64,000 nucleotides of DNA, taken from NCBI RefSeq assembly GCF_024347415.1, contig NZ_AP025476.1, positions 1,488,001 to 1,552,000 on the forward strand, written 5' to 3'. This DNA comes from Vibrio crassostreae (GTDB taxonomy: Bacteria > Pseudomonadota > Gammaproteobacteria > Enterobacterales > Vibrionaceae). The translations under genes were made by a program, and so were the position numbers. Below the pieces are notes generated by a model. The model saw only the letters and a program-made list of their open reading frames with translations. It was not told where the DNA came from and did no database searches. Below, one piece after another: positions 8,274 to 17,343 of this stretch (the stretch's first letter is position 1; each line of letters begins with the position of its first letter).

Positions 8274-9176
8274 TTAACTCGAATGAGCATAATTAACAGA
8301 ACCATGGGTATAGTGGTTCATTTCATTTTTGAGGTCTTGTTCATACTGATCTAGCCAAGCATAACGCTCGCGATATAGCTTACGCTTTTGACGTTTTAGC
8401 CCCTCAAGATCTTTCCTGTTTGGGTTTGTCGGTAGACGATAAAAATAGTCATCATGCACCTGTCCATCGTGTTCTTCCCACAGACTGTCGTATTTAAGGC
8501 TGATATCTTTGTTTTTCTTGCCGTAGCGCAATGAGTTCGACACATGGCCAGACTCTTTTACCGCATAGATATTGTCGAGACCCAAGTTAATAGCGAGCAA
8601 TCGTAGTGTTTCTACCATGAAGGATTTAGGTCTTAAACCGTAAAAAGCTTTGGTGAATGTGCGGCTAAATCCATTGTCATTGGCTCCACCCTGAATACCG
8701 CCGATGTAGATGTTGTTGTCGAAAACAGTAAATGAAATGGTATACATTTTTTCGAGTTGAGAATTGGTCAATGAAACTGTGAGTTCACCTTCTTTTCTCG
8801 CGTTTCTTTCAAAGCTGAGATTAACTAGATAGATGCGGTCATCGATGTCTAGTTTTAGAAGATTGAGTCTTTCATTGTAGATTTGTTGACGTGCTTCTGT
8901 TGCGAAGGTGTTTTCAAACCAGTCGTAGTGCTTGGACAAGATGTCGATCTTTTCTTTATTGCTAAAGCCAGTACATAGGTAGGGAGTCACAAATTTAGAC
9001 AAGAAGTTGGGCTGCTTGATAAATAACAACTTTCTCTCTTCAGAGTTGAAGTTATCACTCATTTTTCGAGTGGCTGAATAATAAAACAGAGCTCGAATGG
9101 TAAACTTAATTATGGCTTTGTATTTACCCTTATTTTTATGGGTATTGGCTTCAATCCCCATGCGAACGACATTCAT
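8274..9176 (-). CDS. VirK/YbjX family protein (DUF535)
   Basis: This 300-residue soluble protein matches the DUF535 family by length and by the central YTISFTVFDNNIYIGGIQGG stretch, followed by a basic, aromatic C-terminal part ending in a charged helix (RQKRKLYRERYAWLDQYEQDLKNE region). Family members include VirK of Shigella and YbjX of E. coli, linked to surface properties and peptide resistance; the biochemical role is unknown. I chose the ATG at 9176 over one 33 bases upstream because GAGGTGATT precedes it. It is transcribed alone. Confidence 0.85.
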   Translation of the reverse strand: MNVVRMGIEANTHKNKGKYKAIIKFTIRALFYYSATRKMSDNFNSEERKLLFIKQPNFLSKFVTPYLCTGFSNKEKIDILSKHYDWFENTFATEARQQIYNERLNLLKLDIDDRIYLVNLSFERNARKEGELTVSLTNSQLEKMYTISFTVFDNNIYIGGIQGGANDNGFSRTFTKAFYGLRPKSFMVETLRLLAINLGLDNIYAVKESGHVSNSLRYGKKNKDISLKYDSLWEEHDGQVHDDYFYRLPTNPNRKDLEGLKRQKRKLYRERYAWLDQYEQDLKNEMNHYTHGSVNYAHSS

Positions 9177-9501
9177 AATCACCTCAAAGAAGAAGTATTG
9201 TTCGAACACAGTTGTGTTACGAACCCTTCCAATAATCTCACCAATAACAAGAAAATGATGATAGTGAAAAATGCGATTTGGGTATGTATGGGTATGTATG
9301 ACAATGTAACTAAGCCAGTTACTTAGTGTTCATATTTTGGACGGTTGGGGTCGTGTTTTAGTGGGTAGAAGAGCTAGGAAGCGATTGTTTGCTATAGGAA
9401 CCTGTTTCTAAAACCAAAAATGCCACTACAAATCTGAAGTGGCATTAGAACGATAACAAACTATCACTTTGCTTAAACTTAAACTTTAGTTCTTACATAA
9501 A
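9177..9501. other. gap with HU-operon terminator and a short direct repeat
   Basis: No gene is seen. GGTATGTATG occurs twice in tandem at 9281-9300, in the presumed promoter region of the virK-like gene. AATGCCACT (9419-9427) pairs with AGTGGCATT (9438-9446), with a T-rich tract after it on the minus strand, forming a good intrinsic terminator for the HU operon. Confidence 0.65.
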
Positions 9502-9645
9502 CTATAGTTCTAACAGTTTGGCCAATTCACGCTCTTCAAGAAGCTCTTCAATGCGTTGACGAGTCTTAGGTGTTTCGGCTTGTGCTTTAGTCGACTTGCC
9601 AGCTTTTTTGCTTCGGCTCGTTTTCGCTTTTTCCTTAGTCGTCAT
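9502..9645 (-). CDS. small basic protein, PA3496-like
   Basis: The 47-residue reading starts at 9645, where AGGAAGATTACG precedes the ATG; a longer version would overlap the HU gene. The product is a Lys/Ser-rich basic N-terminus followed by a charged helix, RQRIEELLEERELAKLLEL, resembling the small PA3496-type proteins annotated as putative envelope-integrity factors. That assignment rests on the helix alone and is tentative. It follows the HU-like gene by 26 bases and shares its terminator, so the two are probably cotranscribed. Confidence 0.6.
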   Translation of the reverse strand: MTTKEKAKTSRSKKAGKSTKAQAETPKTRQRIEELLEERELAKLLEL

Positions 9646-9671
9646 CGTAATCTTCCTTGTGTTTTTCTGTG

Positions 9672-9947
9672 TTACAGGTTGCACGTCTCTTTTAGTGCTT
9701 TGCCTGCTTTAAATGCTGGCGTCTTTGATGCTGCAATCTGAATCTCTTCTCCGGTACGCGGGTTGCGACCAGTTCGAGCGGCACGAGAGTTAACTTTAAA
9801 GCTACCAAATCCAAGGATCGATACGTCATCACCGTTAGCAAGCGAAGAAGATATACCTTCAACTAGCGCATTGAGCGCTGTGCCAGCTTGGTCTTTTGAG
9901 ATGTCTGCAGAAGTCGCGATGTGTTCAACTAATTGAGATTTGTTCAT
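9672..9947 (-). CDS. HU-family DNA-binding protein
   Basis: This 91-residue protein carries the full HU/IHF fold: an N-terminal helical pair ([18 protein letters not shown]), the GFGSFKV strand near residues 46-52, and the DNA-clasping arm with the [15 protein letters not shown] motif containing the intercalating proline. HU proteins bend and compact DNA as dimers. It resembles HU-beta but diverges (TCNL C-terminus), so it is probably a paralogue of the housekeeping hupA/hupB. It is first in a two-gene unit with the small basic protein. Confidence 0.92.
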   Translation of the reverse strand: MNKSQLVEHIATSADISKDQAGTALNALVEGISSSLANGDDVSILGFGSFKVNSRAARTGRNPRTGEEIQIAASKTPAFKAGKALKETCNL

Positions 9948-10303
9948 AATCTATATTCCTTATTGAGTACGGCTGGCGTCTACCTTTAGCACCTAGCTTA
10001 TGCGATCTTATCAACGGCAACTGAAATATTGTCAGTGGTTCGGTAGAGCTTTGTAAAGTAACCAACAGGATTGACTATAAAAGCATCTGTCGGTTCAATC
10101 AATGCAATTCATTGATTATTATTGGTTTATAGACATGTCGCCCAAATTAACTTGAGAAAAGTCATTCGGATTGTCCGTGAGGTTCATAATCCAAGTCGAA
10201 ACTGTCATCTGTCATGTTTACAAACGAAAGAGTAAAAACAAAGAAGCCCAGCTTAATTGCTGGGCTTCTTGTTGTGTTGTCAGAGAGATTTGTTAATTCA
10301 GAA
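9948..10303. other. HU promoter region and terminator of the VC0807-like gene
   Basis: This stretch has no gene. An 8-base inverted repeat (AATCAATG at 10097-10104, CATTGATT at 10110-10117) may be an operator for the HU-like gene. AAGAAGCCCAGC (10241-10252) pairs perfectly with GCTGGGCTTCTT (10259-10270), with TTTGTTTTT following on the minus strand; this ends the membrane-protein gene whose stop lies at 10304. Confidence 0.65.
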
Positions 10304-10999
10304 CTATTTAGTAATAAAAATTTGTTCTGTTTCTAGCGAAGTCATAGAGCGAACTTGACGCCAAATGTAGTAGAAAATACCCAACATCATCAACATGCTT
10401 GGGATGGCGATTGCTGGGTAGCTGTAAAGTGTCAGCTTGCCAAGTTCTTCATTGAAGGCAGCGGTGCCAGCAGGGCTAGTCACAATCCAAGTTGCTAGGA
10501 AGTAGTTCATCGCAGAAGAAAATGCGAAAGTACTCGCGAATAGGTAGTTTGATGTCATTAAGCAACGGTCGAACTGCGCCTGCTTACCAAACTGCTTTAA
10601 ACGCTCTTCGATAAGAGAGATATTTAACAGAGCTGGTGTGAAGATAACTTTCTGAATAAACGGATAGCGGGTGAAGGTTGAGCCAAGGACCGCTAAACCA
10701 ATTAGACCTGGGATTAATGCTTCTTTTAGCGCTAACCAACGAGTGTCTAGCTCAAAGAAACCAATGCCACCTGTTAAAAGTACACTGACAAAGCCAAGCG
10801 CTGCTATGAAGTTGAACTTCTTGTTGCGGATCAACTCCATGCCACCGTAAGCAATAGGGAAGGCTAGTGCGACAAGTAATGCTAAGCCTGTTCCGAGATG
10901 CTCATCTCCACTGAACTTCATTAAAATGAATGAAGGAAGAAGGACGTTAAATACAACTTCGAAAAGAGGACTCGATTTTTTGTTTTCTGTGCTACTCAT
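10304..10999 (-). CDS. VC0807-like inner-membrane protein
   Basis: The 231-residue product has about six hydrophobic segments (for example VVFNVLLPSFILMKF, ALLVALAFPIAYGGMEL, FLATWIVTSPAG) separated by short charged loops. It resembles the VC0807 family of uncharacterised membrane proteins, distantly like intracellular-septation-type proteins. No transport signature or catalytic motif is visible. I favour the ATG at 10999 (MSSTENKK), since the upstream ATG at 11014 lacks a ribosome-binding site. It is divergent from the chemoreceptor at 11442. Confidence 0.75.
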   Translation of the reverse strand: MSSTENKKSSPLFEVVFNVLLPSFILMKFSGDEHLGTGLALLVALAFPIAYGGMELIRNKKFNFIAALGFVSVLLTGGIGFFELDTRWLALKEALIPGLIGLAVLGSTFTRYPFIQKVIFTPALLNISLIEERLKQFGKQAQFDRCLMTSNYLFASTFAFSSAMNYFLATWIVTSPAGTAAFNEELGKLTLYSYPAIAIPSMLMMLGIFYYIWRQVRSMTSLETEQIFITK

Positions 11000-11441
11000 A
11001 ATTTCTAAATACATTATGTTATGGATTTATTCTCAGGGATTGTTGTTTACCTTGCGCAAGATGTAAAGCCTTAAGACACCATGCTGTGTAACGACATGTG
11101 ACATCAACGACACCTCTGAACTTATTTGATATTTGATTTATGGCTTTGTGCTCCTGAGTTTGCTGTTAACGTTGGACTTTGGTTGATCAACCTGTGCCGT
11201 TATTCTTCCCAAAGAAAGACACCACCAACTGACTCTGTTTAATACATTAATTCAAAATTTAGAGTTTACCATTCTCTAAATCAATGGGTTACGATGCGTG
11301 CACTTACTCACATATATCAATATTTCAGTTCCTCATCGGTTTCTTAATTTATTTTAAAGCGTAAAATATATCGCGCTTGCAAACCGCTTTGGCAACCAAT
11401 TTGTTCGCCACGGTTCTTTACTTCCACATTATAGGTTTCCT
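11000..11441. other. divergent promoter region
   Basis: This 442-base stretch lies between the VC0807-like gene and the chemoreceptor gene. The only clear element is a 7-base inverted repeat, TTTAGAG at 11258-11264 with CTCTAAA at 11274-11280. No RNA gene or small gene was recognised. Confidence 0.5.
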
Positions 11442-13328
11442 ATGTTCAAGAAACTCTCGCTTAAAAATAAACTGGCGATCTCAGCCAGTATGGCCATTAT
11501 CCTGGGGGGGATTTTGGTCGAGGCATTGTCTTTTCGTGCTTCACTGCAAAGGTTGGATACTGAAGTTGAGCAGCGCTTAGAGGGCGCATCGGCTTCTTAC
11601 AATCAATATGTATCGGATTGGATCTTATCCAAAGAGCGTGCGCTTACTTCTCTTTCGAAAGAATCCAAACAAGAAAGCTTGGTGACTCACCTAAAACAGG
11701 TTCGTGATTCTGCGTCTTTTGATAATGTCTTCTTAGCGTTTCCTGACGGTTCGCAAAAGAATGCGAACGGAGTGGTACTGCCGCCGGGTAATGATGACCC
11801 ACGTTTATGGGGTTGGTACACCAATGCGGTAGCAAACCCAAGTAAAGTGTTTATGGACAACCCAACGGTTGCAGCTGCAACTGGGGCGAATGTTGTGTCG
11901 TTGGGTACTGCCATGCAATTACATGGTCAACAGGTTGTGTTAGGCGCGGATGTTGAAATTACCGACATTCTTAATAGCCTAGAGCAAGTGATTCTTCCGG
12001 GTGAAGGTTACATGTTCATCGCGACCAATAAAGGCACGGTTTATACGCACCCTGACACCAAGTTACTGAACAAAAATATCAGCTCACTTGGGTTAGATTT
12101 TGCGGATGTACAAAAGGCGCTGACTAGCGGTAAAGACACTTCTATCGAGTTGAACGGCAGCGACTATGTTCTGTACGCACGTGCGATTGATGGAACGAGC
12201 CTGATTACTGTGAGCGTTGTTAACCATGATTCATTGGTTGCGCCACTATTTGATGCAGTGATTGGTCAAGTGTTGGTGACGCTACTTGTGGTAATCGTAT
12301 GTACCATACTGTTTAACCTGTTGTGTACGATTCTATTCCGTCCGTTGAACCACGTATCTCAAGCACTGGCGCAAATCGCGAATGGTAGTGGTGATTTAAC
12401 TCAACGCATTCATGTTGAAAACCAAGATGAAGTGGGCGAGTTGGCTCATAACTTCAATACTTTTGTTGGAAGTTTACAGCAGTTGATTGGCCATATCCGT
12501 GGGCAGTCAGAGCAGCTAAACAGCCAGTCAGAGCAAAGTGCTCAGCGTGCGAACCGTTCTGTGGGTGAGCTTAATCATCAGCAGCAAGAAATCACTATGG
12601 TCGCGACGGCTGTAACTGAAATGGCGAGCGCAACGCAAGAGATCGCATCGCATGCCGAGCAAACAGCAAAAGCGGCGCAAGATTCAGCGACAAGCACTAA
12701 CAGCGGTCACGCACTGGTTGTAGATACCAAAGGTTCAATCAATAATCTAGCCAATGAAGTGAACGAAGCGGGTAGTGTGATTAGCGAACTTAACAAGCAT
12801 GCTCAAGAGATCTCGACTGTACTCGCAACGATTCAAGGCATTGCAGAGCAAACCAACTTGCTTGCTTTGAATGCTGCAATTGAGGCGGCTCGTGCTGGCG
12901 AACAAGGTCGTGGCTTTGCTGTGGTTGCTGATGAAGTACGTGTGCTTTCGCAGCGTACTCACTCTTCAACAGAAGAGATCAAATCAACGATTGATATCCT
13001 ACAGCGCACAACGACCCAAGCCGTTGAGCTGATGGAGAGCAGTTCTAAACTGGCAATACATTCAGTAGAAGATGCCGACAGAGCTTCGCATGCGCTTGAA
13101 GAGATCAATACGGCAGTTGCTTTGATCAGTGATATGGCGACTCAAATCGCGACTGCCGCTGAAGAGCAAACGCACGTGACGGGTGAAATTACCCAAAACA
13201 TTACGACCATTAAAGATGTCACTGACCACTTGGTTGTGGGCGCGCAGGACAGCTTAACTGAGTCGAACGAACTTAAGAGCCAAGCCGCTGGTTTAAGTGA
13301 CAAAGTGGCGACTTTTAAGCTTGCTTAA
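11442..13328 (+). CDS. methyl-accepting chemotaxis protein with dCache-type sensor
   Basis: This 628-residue receptor has a membrane segment at residues 8-30 and a periplasmic double-Cache-like sensor (about 31-270) with the family's DPRLWGWYTNAVANPSKV stretch and a GEGYMFIATNKGTVYTHPD second module. A second membrane segment lies near 272-300, followed by a HAMP domain (RPLNHVSQALAQIANGSGDL). The coiled-coil signalling domain carries [20 protein letters not shown] and the conserved [14 protein letters not shown]. Such sensors bind small organic ligands, often amino acids; the ligand here is not known. It is a single-gene unit closed by a strong terminator. Confidence 0.95.
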   Translation: MFKKLSLKNKLAISASMAIILGGILVEALSFRASLQRLDTEVEQRLEGASASYNQYVSDWILSKERALTSLSKESKQESLVTHLKQVRDSASFDNVFLAFPDGSQKNANGVVLPPGNDDPRLWGWYTNAVANPSKVFMDNPTVAAATGANVVSLGTAMQLHGQQVVLGADVEITDILNSLEQVILPGEGYMFIATNKGTVYTHPDTKLLNKNISSLGLDFADVQKALTSGKDTSIELNGSDYVLYARAIDGTSLITVSVVNHDSLVAPLFDAVIGQVLVTLLVVIVCTILFNLLCTILFRPLNHVSQALAQIANGSGDLTQRIHVENQDEVGELAHNFNTFVGSLQQLIGHIRGQSEQLNSQSEQSAQRANRSVGELNHQQQEITMVATAVTEMASATQEIASHAEQTAKAAQDSATSTNSGHALVVDTKGSINNLANEVNEAGSVISELNKHAQEISTVLATIQGIAEQTNLLALNAAIEAARAGEQGRGFAVVADEVRVLSQRTHSSTEEIKSTIDILQRTTTQAVELMESSSKLAIHSVEDADRASHALEEINTAVALISDMATQIATAAEEQTHVTGEITQNITTIKDVTDHLVVGAQDSLTESNELKSQAAGLSDKVATFKLA

Positions 13329-13380
13329 CGGTCTTGTTCTCTGATGCCTGATCAGTGAATGAACAGTAAGCAATAAGCCA

Positions 13381-13408
13381 AAGCGACGTAGATTACGTCG
13401 CTTTTTTT
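13381..13408 (+). terminator. intrinsic terminator of the chemoreceptor gene
   Basis: AAGCGACGTA (13381-13390) pairs with TACGTCGCTT (13394-13403), followed by a T-run. Being nearly symmetrical, it probably also serves the convergent ACT-domain gene. Confidence 0.85.
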
Positions 13409-13427
13409 GTATCTGGTGAACGCTTTT

Positions 13428-13829
13428 TTAGCTCGCTTTTGAAAACTCTCTAAGCGCGCTCATTGCTTCGTCTGCTTTGTCTTTTTGAACGAAGATATGG
13501 TCATGGTAATAGCCAGCAATCACATTGGCGCTAATGTCGTATGAGCCTAGCTTGGTAGCAAAAGCAGCAGTTAACCCCACCGCTTCAAGGCTTGAGTGTA
13601 CCGACAAAGTAATCAAGCTAAACACGCCATCGAAATCGAGTTGAGCTTGGTGTGCTGCATCCTCAGCGAGCACCAAGGTTAAGCCTTCTTTTTCACGAAA
13701 GGTCGCGATTGGGTCGAGTTGAATATAATCTGCCAACGCTCCGTCGACAGTACAGAAAACATAATTACCTTCGATGAGCTCAGGTGACATCGATTTGAGA
13801 AGAACATCTAAATCGGTAATGGCAGCCAT
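13428..13829 (-). CDS. ACT-domain protein (DUF2241/ACT_7 type)
   Basis: This 133-residue protein is made of two ACT-like modules: residues about 1-65 (DLDVLLKSMSPELIEGNYVF, a DUF2241-type start) and about 66-130 (LITLSVHSSLEAVGLTAAF, then ISANVIAGYYHDHIFV). Members of this family are small cytosolic proteins thought to bind amino acids as regulators. No catalytic domain is attached. It stands alone between convergent and tandem neighbours and shares a terminator with the chemoreceptor gene. Confidence 0.82.
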   Translation of the reverse strand: MAAITDLDVLLKSMSPELIEGNYVFCTVDGALADYIQLDPIATFREKEGLTLVLAEDAAHQAQLDFDGVFSLITLSVHSSLEAVGLTAAFATKLGSYDISANVIAGYYHDHIFVQKDKADEAMSALREFSKAS

Positions 13830-13961
13830 AAATATTTCCCTAATAGTATTAACGCACTCGTTGATGCGGATTGGATAATCTAACCACGATAGAGTCGGGT
13901 GGAAGATAAGTAAAATGAATAATCCTTATTCCGCATCAGCTTTGTTAATGACAAGGCTTAC

Positions 13962-14855
13962 CTACCAACTTGTCGATTGTTCCATCTCGTTAGATAGGTG
14001 ATCGATAAAGGCTCTTAACAGCGGTGTGACTTGTTTACGTGTTCCATAAACCGCGTGCACACCTAGCGTTTTCGGTTTCCATTCAGAGAGTAGAGGAACC
14101 AATAGCCCGTTTTCAATTAAGCCTTCCACCGAAGGAAGCGGCAGTAAGCAGATACCGTTGCCTTTGAGTGTGGCAGAAAGCAGAACCTCAGACGTATTCG
14201 CACTGATGTTCCCTTTAATCGGCACTGATTCCAATCCATTCGGGCCATTAAACGTCCATGCGGTTTTACCAAAATAACTGAATGACAAACAGTTGTGGTG
14301 AGCTAGATCTTGCGCGTCTTTGGGTGTGCCTTTCTCTTTTAGATATTGAGGCGACGCACAAATCACTGAACGACATTCACCGAGCTGCTTCGCGACAATA
14401 TTGGGTGTTAGTTCGTTGGTTATGCGAATGGCTAAATCGATGCGTGATTCAACAAGGTTGACGGTTTGATCGGTAGAGACGATATCAATTGAGACCTTTG
14501 GCCACTTGCCGATGAAGCGGCTGATCACGTCCATCAAGAAACTGTCGACAATCGAATAACTCGCGGTAATACGCAGTTGGCCCTTCAAGTGTTCTCGGCT
14601 CTGGTTTCTGATACCTGCTAAAGATGCTTCAAGGGCAAGCAGTTCTCGCGCGACTTCAAGCGTCTCTTTACCCGCACTGGTTAAGCTCAAGCTTCGAGTG
14701 GTTCTATGAAGCAGGCGCGTGTCCATCCAGTTCTCGAGCTCACCCAAATAGCGCGTGACTTTGGTTCGAGAAAGCTCAAGGTGTTCGGCTGCCGCACTCA
14801 AACTGCCGCGCTCAACGATGGTGACAAAGACATTCATTGCCTCGAGTTTATCCAT
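13962..14855 (-). CDS. LysR-family transcriptional regulator
   Basis: This 297-residue regulator begins at the ATG at 14855 (MDKLEAMNVFVTIVERGS), which matches the family's usual start; a longer open frame upstream is unlikely to be translated. The N-terminal winged helix-turn-helix (residues 1-60, SAAAEHLELSRTKVTRYL) precedes a LysR substrate-binding domain. It resembles the DsdC/AaeR-like 'MDxLxAMxVFV' subgroup found beside oxidoreductases. It is divergent from the metallo-beta-lactamase-fold gene at 15033, its likely target. An interrupted repeat, ATTTGAT (14939-14945) and ATCAAAT (14966-14972), lies between them. Confidence 0.9.
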   Translation of the reverse strand: MDKLEAMNVFVTIVERGSLSAAAEHLELSRTKVTRYLGELENWMDTRLLHRTTRSLSLTSAGKETLEVARELLALEASLAGIRNQSREHLKGQLRITASYSIVDSFLMDVISRFIGKWPKVSIDIVSTDQTVNLVESRIDLAIRITNELTPNIVAKQLGECRSVICASPQYLKEKGTPKDAQDLAHHNCLSFSYFGKTAWTFNGPNGLESVPIKGNISANTSEVLLSATLKGNGICLLPLPSVEGLIENGLLVPLLSEWKPKTLGVHAVYGTRKQVTPLLRAFIDHLSNEMEQSTSW

Positions 14856-15032
14856 TGTTCTTATTACCCAAATGTTTTTTGAATCTAATCGCTGCCAGAA
14901 AATAAGTATATGTCCGAAAACTGCAACAGTGAAAGTCAATTTGATGTCTATTTCATCTAAATTCAATCAAATAAGATATTTGCACACTCAATGAGTTGGC
15001 AGGCGTTCAGCTCCGAATAATGGAATAAAACT

Positions 15033-15935
15033 ATGAAGAAGTTATCTAAAAACCTTTTATCAAGAACCGCGCTTTTAGGAACAATGAGTTTAGGAGCTAT
15101 GCTAGCTGAATCGAGTGTTGTCTCTGCAGCGGAGTTAAACATCACTCATTACAATCCGGGCGAAAATGCAATATTCCCAGCAACCTCTGTGCTGGTTTCG
15201 GGAGAGAGGGAAGTGATTCTGTTTGATGCACAATTTAGTGTCGCAGACGGGCAAAATCTGGTGGATCAAATCAAAGCGACTGGCAAAGAACTATCGATGA
15301 TTTACATCAGCAGCGGTGACCCAGATTTTTACTTTGGCTTAGAACCGATTGTGGCGGCATTTCCACACGTAGAGATCGTTGCCAGTGAAGCAGTTGTTGC
15401 ACATATCAAGCGCACCAAAGATGCCAAGCTCGAATACTGGGGGCCAATCTTAGAAGACAACGCACCGTCTAAAGTCATTGTGCCAACCGTTCTTAACGAC
15501 ACTACGCTAAGCATTGAAGGTGAAACTATAGAGGTGAGAGAAATCAACACACACCAGGCTTACTTATGGATTCCGTCTGAGAAAACTGTGTTTGGTGGTG
15601 TGTCGGTGTATAGCGGCGTGCATGTATGGATGGCAGATACCGCATCGAAAGAGATTCGTAGCCAGTGGTCACAATCTTTGGAACGCATGAAAGCACTTGA
15701 GCCTGAGGTGGTGATTCCGGGTCACTACTTAGGTGAAATGCCAACGGGTACAAATGGCGTGCAATTTACATTGGATTACGTAGCTGACATTGAAGATGCG
15801 TTGGTAAGTACAAGTAAGCCAACGTCTGTTGATATCAGTGATTACATGAAGAAAGCATACCCACAATTTAAGGCGACGGAAGGCGATCTAGAACTGGGTG
15901 CCAAAGTGCTAAGCGGTGAGATGGAATGGCACTAA
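15033..15935 (+). CDS. exported metallo-beta-lactamase-fold protein with altered metal site
   Basis: The 300-residue product has a signal peptide (about residues 1-33, ending VVSAAELN) and an MBL-fold domain. The usual H-x-H-x-D-H metal motif is replaced: residues 93-102 read SSGDPDFYFG, so three expected histidines are Ser94, Asp96 and Phe99, with Asp98 kept. A later histidine in NTHQAYLW and the PGHYLGEMP stretch remain. The fold usually hydrolyses lactones, esters or thioesters at two metals, so this protein may use a different metal site or be non-hydrolytic. It is divergent from the LysR gene. Confidence 0.85.
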   Translation: MKKLSKNLLSRTALLGTMSLGAMLAESSVVSAAELNITHYNPGENAIFPATSVLVSGEREVILFDAQFSVADGQNLVDQIKATGKELSMIYISSGDPDFYFGLEPIVAAFPHVEIVASEAVVAHIKRTKDAKLEYWGPILEDNAPSKVIVPTVLNDTTLSIEGETIEVREINTHQAYLWIPSEKTVFGGVSVYSGVHVWMADTASKEIRSQWSQSLERMKALEPEVVIPGHYLGEMPTGTNGVQFTLDYVADIEDALVSTSKPTSVDISDYMKKAYPQFKATEGDLELGAKVLSGEMEWH

Positions 15936-16082
15936 GTTGAATATCTCGGTTGTGTCTCAGAAAAGCCTGAAGATTGTGTGCTAGATTTATTGGTGATACA
16001 CAACTGGAGATATCGATGATCTGGCTTTCGGTGAAAGTACTACAGATTGGACTTGTCTACGGATACAGGAAGTATCAAAAAA

Positions 16083-16116
16083 CAAAAAGAGCGCCTATTT
16101 AGGAGCTCTTTTTTTT
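16083..16116 (+). terminator. intrinsic terminator
   Basis: AAAAGAGC and GCTCTTTT pair around a small CCT/AGG inner stem, ending in eight Ts. It lies 150 bases past the metallo-beta-lactamase-fold gene and ahead of the dioxygenase gene. Confidence 0.8.
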
Positions 16117-16216
16117 GATGTTTTAGCAGCGTGTGGAAAGAAAACTCGCCATTATCCGGTTTAATAGTCAGTATCTAAATTGACTCTGAAATGTCACATC
16201 ATCAATAAGCGAGTTT

Positions 16217-17032
16217 ATGTTGAAAATCGAATCTATTACCCCTCACATCGGTGCTCGTATCCACGGCGTCGATCTCGCTACATGCAGTGCGACTGAACTT
16301 GATGAGGTTTATCAGGCGCTTCTAACCCATGAAGTGATTTTTCTCGATGCTCAAACCCTTTCGCCACAACAGCATTTGATGATTGCAAAGCGGTTTGGGC
16401 AACTCGAACCAGCGCATCCGTTTTTTCCTCGCGTCGAACATGTGCCTCAGGTCTGTGTGATAGAAACAACACGTGGTAATGCCCCGATGGAAAGTTATTG
16501 GCATACCGACTTAACCTGGCGGGAGCTACCATCTAAAGCCTCTCTATTGCATGCTCAACATGTACCGGATGTCGGTGGCGACACGATTTGGTGTTCGATG
16601 ACCTCAGTGTTCGATTCATTAGATGAAAGCATGAAAGAAAAGCTAAGAGGCTTATCGGCAACGCATTCGTTAGTCGCGTTTGAGGGTATTGAATCGGACC
16701 AAATTGAGCTAGATTGGCATAAGTCGTTGCTGAAAACCGCGCAAGAAAATCCGCCAGTAGAACATCCTTTAGTACAAGTTCATCCAGAAACGGGCAAAGA
16801 GACGCTATATATCAACGAGCAATTTACCCGTTACATCAATGAACTCAAGCGTGAAGAGAGTGATTCACTACTTCGCCAGCTTTTTGAAATTGCACGACGA
16901 CCAGAGTATCAAGTGCGTTTCAAATGGAACAGGGGCTCAATGGCGATATGGGACAACAGGGTCACTCAGCATTATGCTGTGATTGATTACGGTGATACGC
17001 CAAGAAAAATGCACCGAGTAACAGTGACCTAA
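16217..17032 (+). CDS. TauD/TfdA-family 2-oxoglutarate-dependent dioxygenase
   Basis: This 271-residue enzyme has the iron-binding HxD pair (WHTDLTW, His96 and Asp98), the distal histidine (His252 in VTQHYAV) and the 2-oxoglutarate-anchoring arginine (Arg267 in MHRVTVT). Length and the N-terminal IGARIHGVDL segment match taurine dioxygenases. Members hydroxylate small acids such as taurine, alkyl sulfonates or chlorinated phenoxy acids. The neighbours (no ABC sulfonate transporter) give no hint of substrate, so I do not call it tauD. It appears transcribed alone. Confidence 0.9.
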   Translation: MLKIESITPHIGARIHGVDLATCSATELDEVYQALLTHEVIFLDAQTLSPQQHLMIAKRFGQLEPAHPFFPRVEHVPQVCVIETTRGNAPMESYWHTDLTWRELPSKASLLHAQHVPDVGGDTIWCSMTSVFDSLDESMKEKLRGLSATHSLVAFEGIESDQIELDWHKSLLKTAQENPPVEHPLVQVHPETGKETLYINEQFTRYINELKREESDSLLRQLFEIARRPEYQVRFKWNRGSMAIWDNRVTQHYAVIDYGDTPRKMHRVTVT

Positions 17033-17070
17033 GGTTGTAAATCAAGTACAAGTCGAAGCGCCTAAATATT

Positions 17071-17099
17071 TTGACTCATCGGTTAATGTGATTTATTTT
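17071..17099 (+). promoter_or_regulatory. sigma-70-type promoter of the ABC-F leader
   Basis: TTGACT (17071-17076) and TATTTT (17094-17099) are separated by 17 bases, a near-ideal spacing. Transcription would start around 17106, giving a leader of roughly 230 bases before the ABC-F start codon. Confidence 0.6.
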
Positions 17100-17142
17100 T
17101 AGCGCTAATGTTCAACTCAAGACAAACATAAGGAGGATTTTT

Positions 17143-17223
17143 ATGAAAGTGTGTGAATTTAACTTCGCGCATATTTTTTGGTACGACCAAAACTCAAGTT
17201 TTAACACTATCGTGCTGCGATAA
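17143..17223 (+). CDS. 26-residue leader peptide of the ABC-F gene
   Basis: An ATG at 17143 follows a perfect AGGAGG (17131-17136) with ideal spacing, and the frame closes at a TAA after 26 codons. The peptide runs MKVCEFNFAHIFWYDQ, then NSSFNTIVLR; it is hydrophobic and aromatic in the middle and has no known function. It lies between a promoter and the ABC-F gene. Its codons 12-20 contain the arms of two competing hairpins. This is the arrangement of leader peptides that act by ribosome stalling. Leader peptides of this size are easily missed by gene callers. Confidence 0.6.
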   Translation: MKVCEFNFAHIFWYDQNSSFNTIVLR

Positions 17224-17336
17224 CCAAAACTTGAGCGAAGCATTTCAATATAACCTTCAATAGAGTTTCTTCACTCTAGTTTACTTGGTTGTTGTCAGCG
17301 AATGACGACAGCGCTTTTTTGCGCTTGAAACTTGAG
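17176..17336 (+). promoter_or_regulatory. attenuator-like leader RNA of the ABC-F gene
   Basis: Competing structures are visible. TTTTGGT (17176-17182) pairs with ACCAAAA at 17186-17192 or with the copy at 17223-17229. CTCAAGTTTT (17193-17202) pairs with AAAACTTGAG (17226-17235) or, over nine bases, with AAACTTGAG at 17328-17336, which overlaps the ABC-F start region. TAGAGT (17261-17266) pairs with ACTCTA (17273-17278). TGTTGTCA (17290-17297) pairs with TGACGACA (17303-17310), followed by CGC and six Ts (17315-17320), an intrinsic-terminator shape just before the gene. Expression is probably controlled by leader translation. Confidence 0.55.
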
Positions 17337-17343
17337 TAAACAA

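Noticed and set aside
17310..17325. AGCGC-TTTTTT-GCGCT read as a separate regulatory hairpin
   Set aside because: The six Ts are better explained as the tail of the terminator stem at 17290-17310; the small stem may be incidental, though it could act as an alternative fold.
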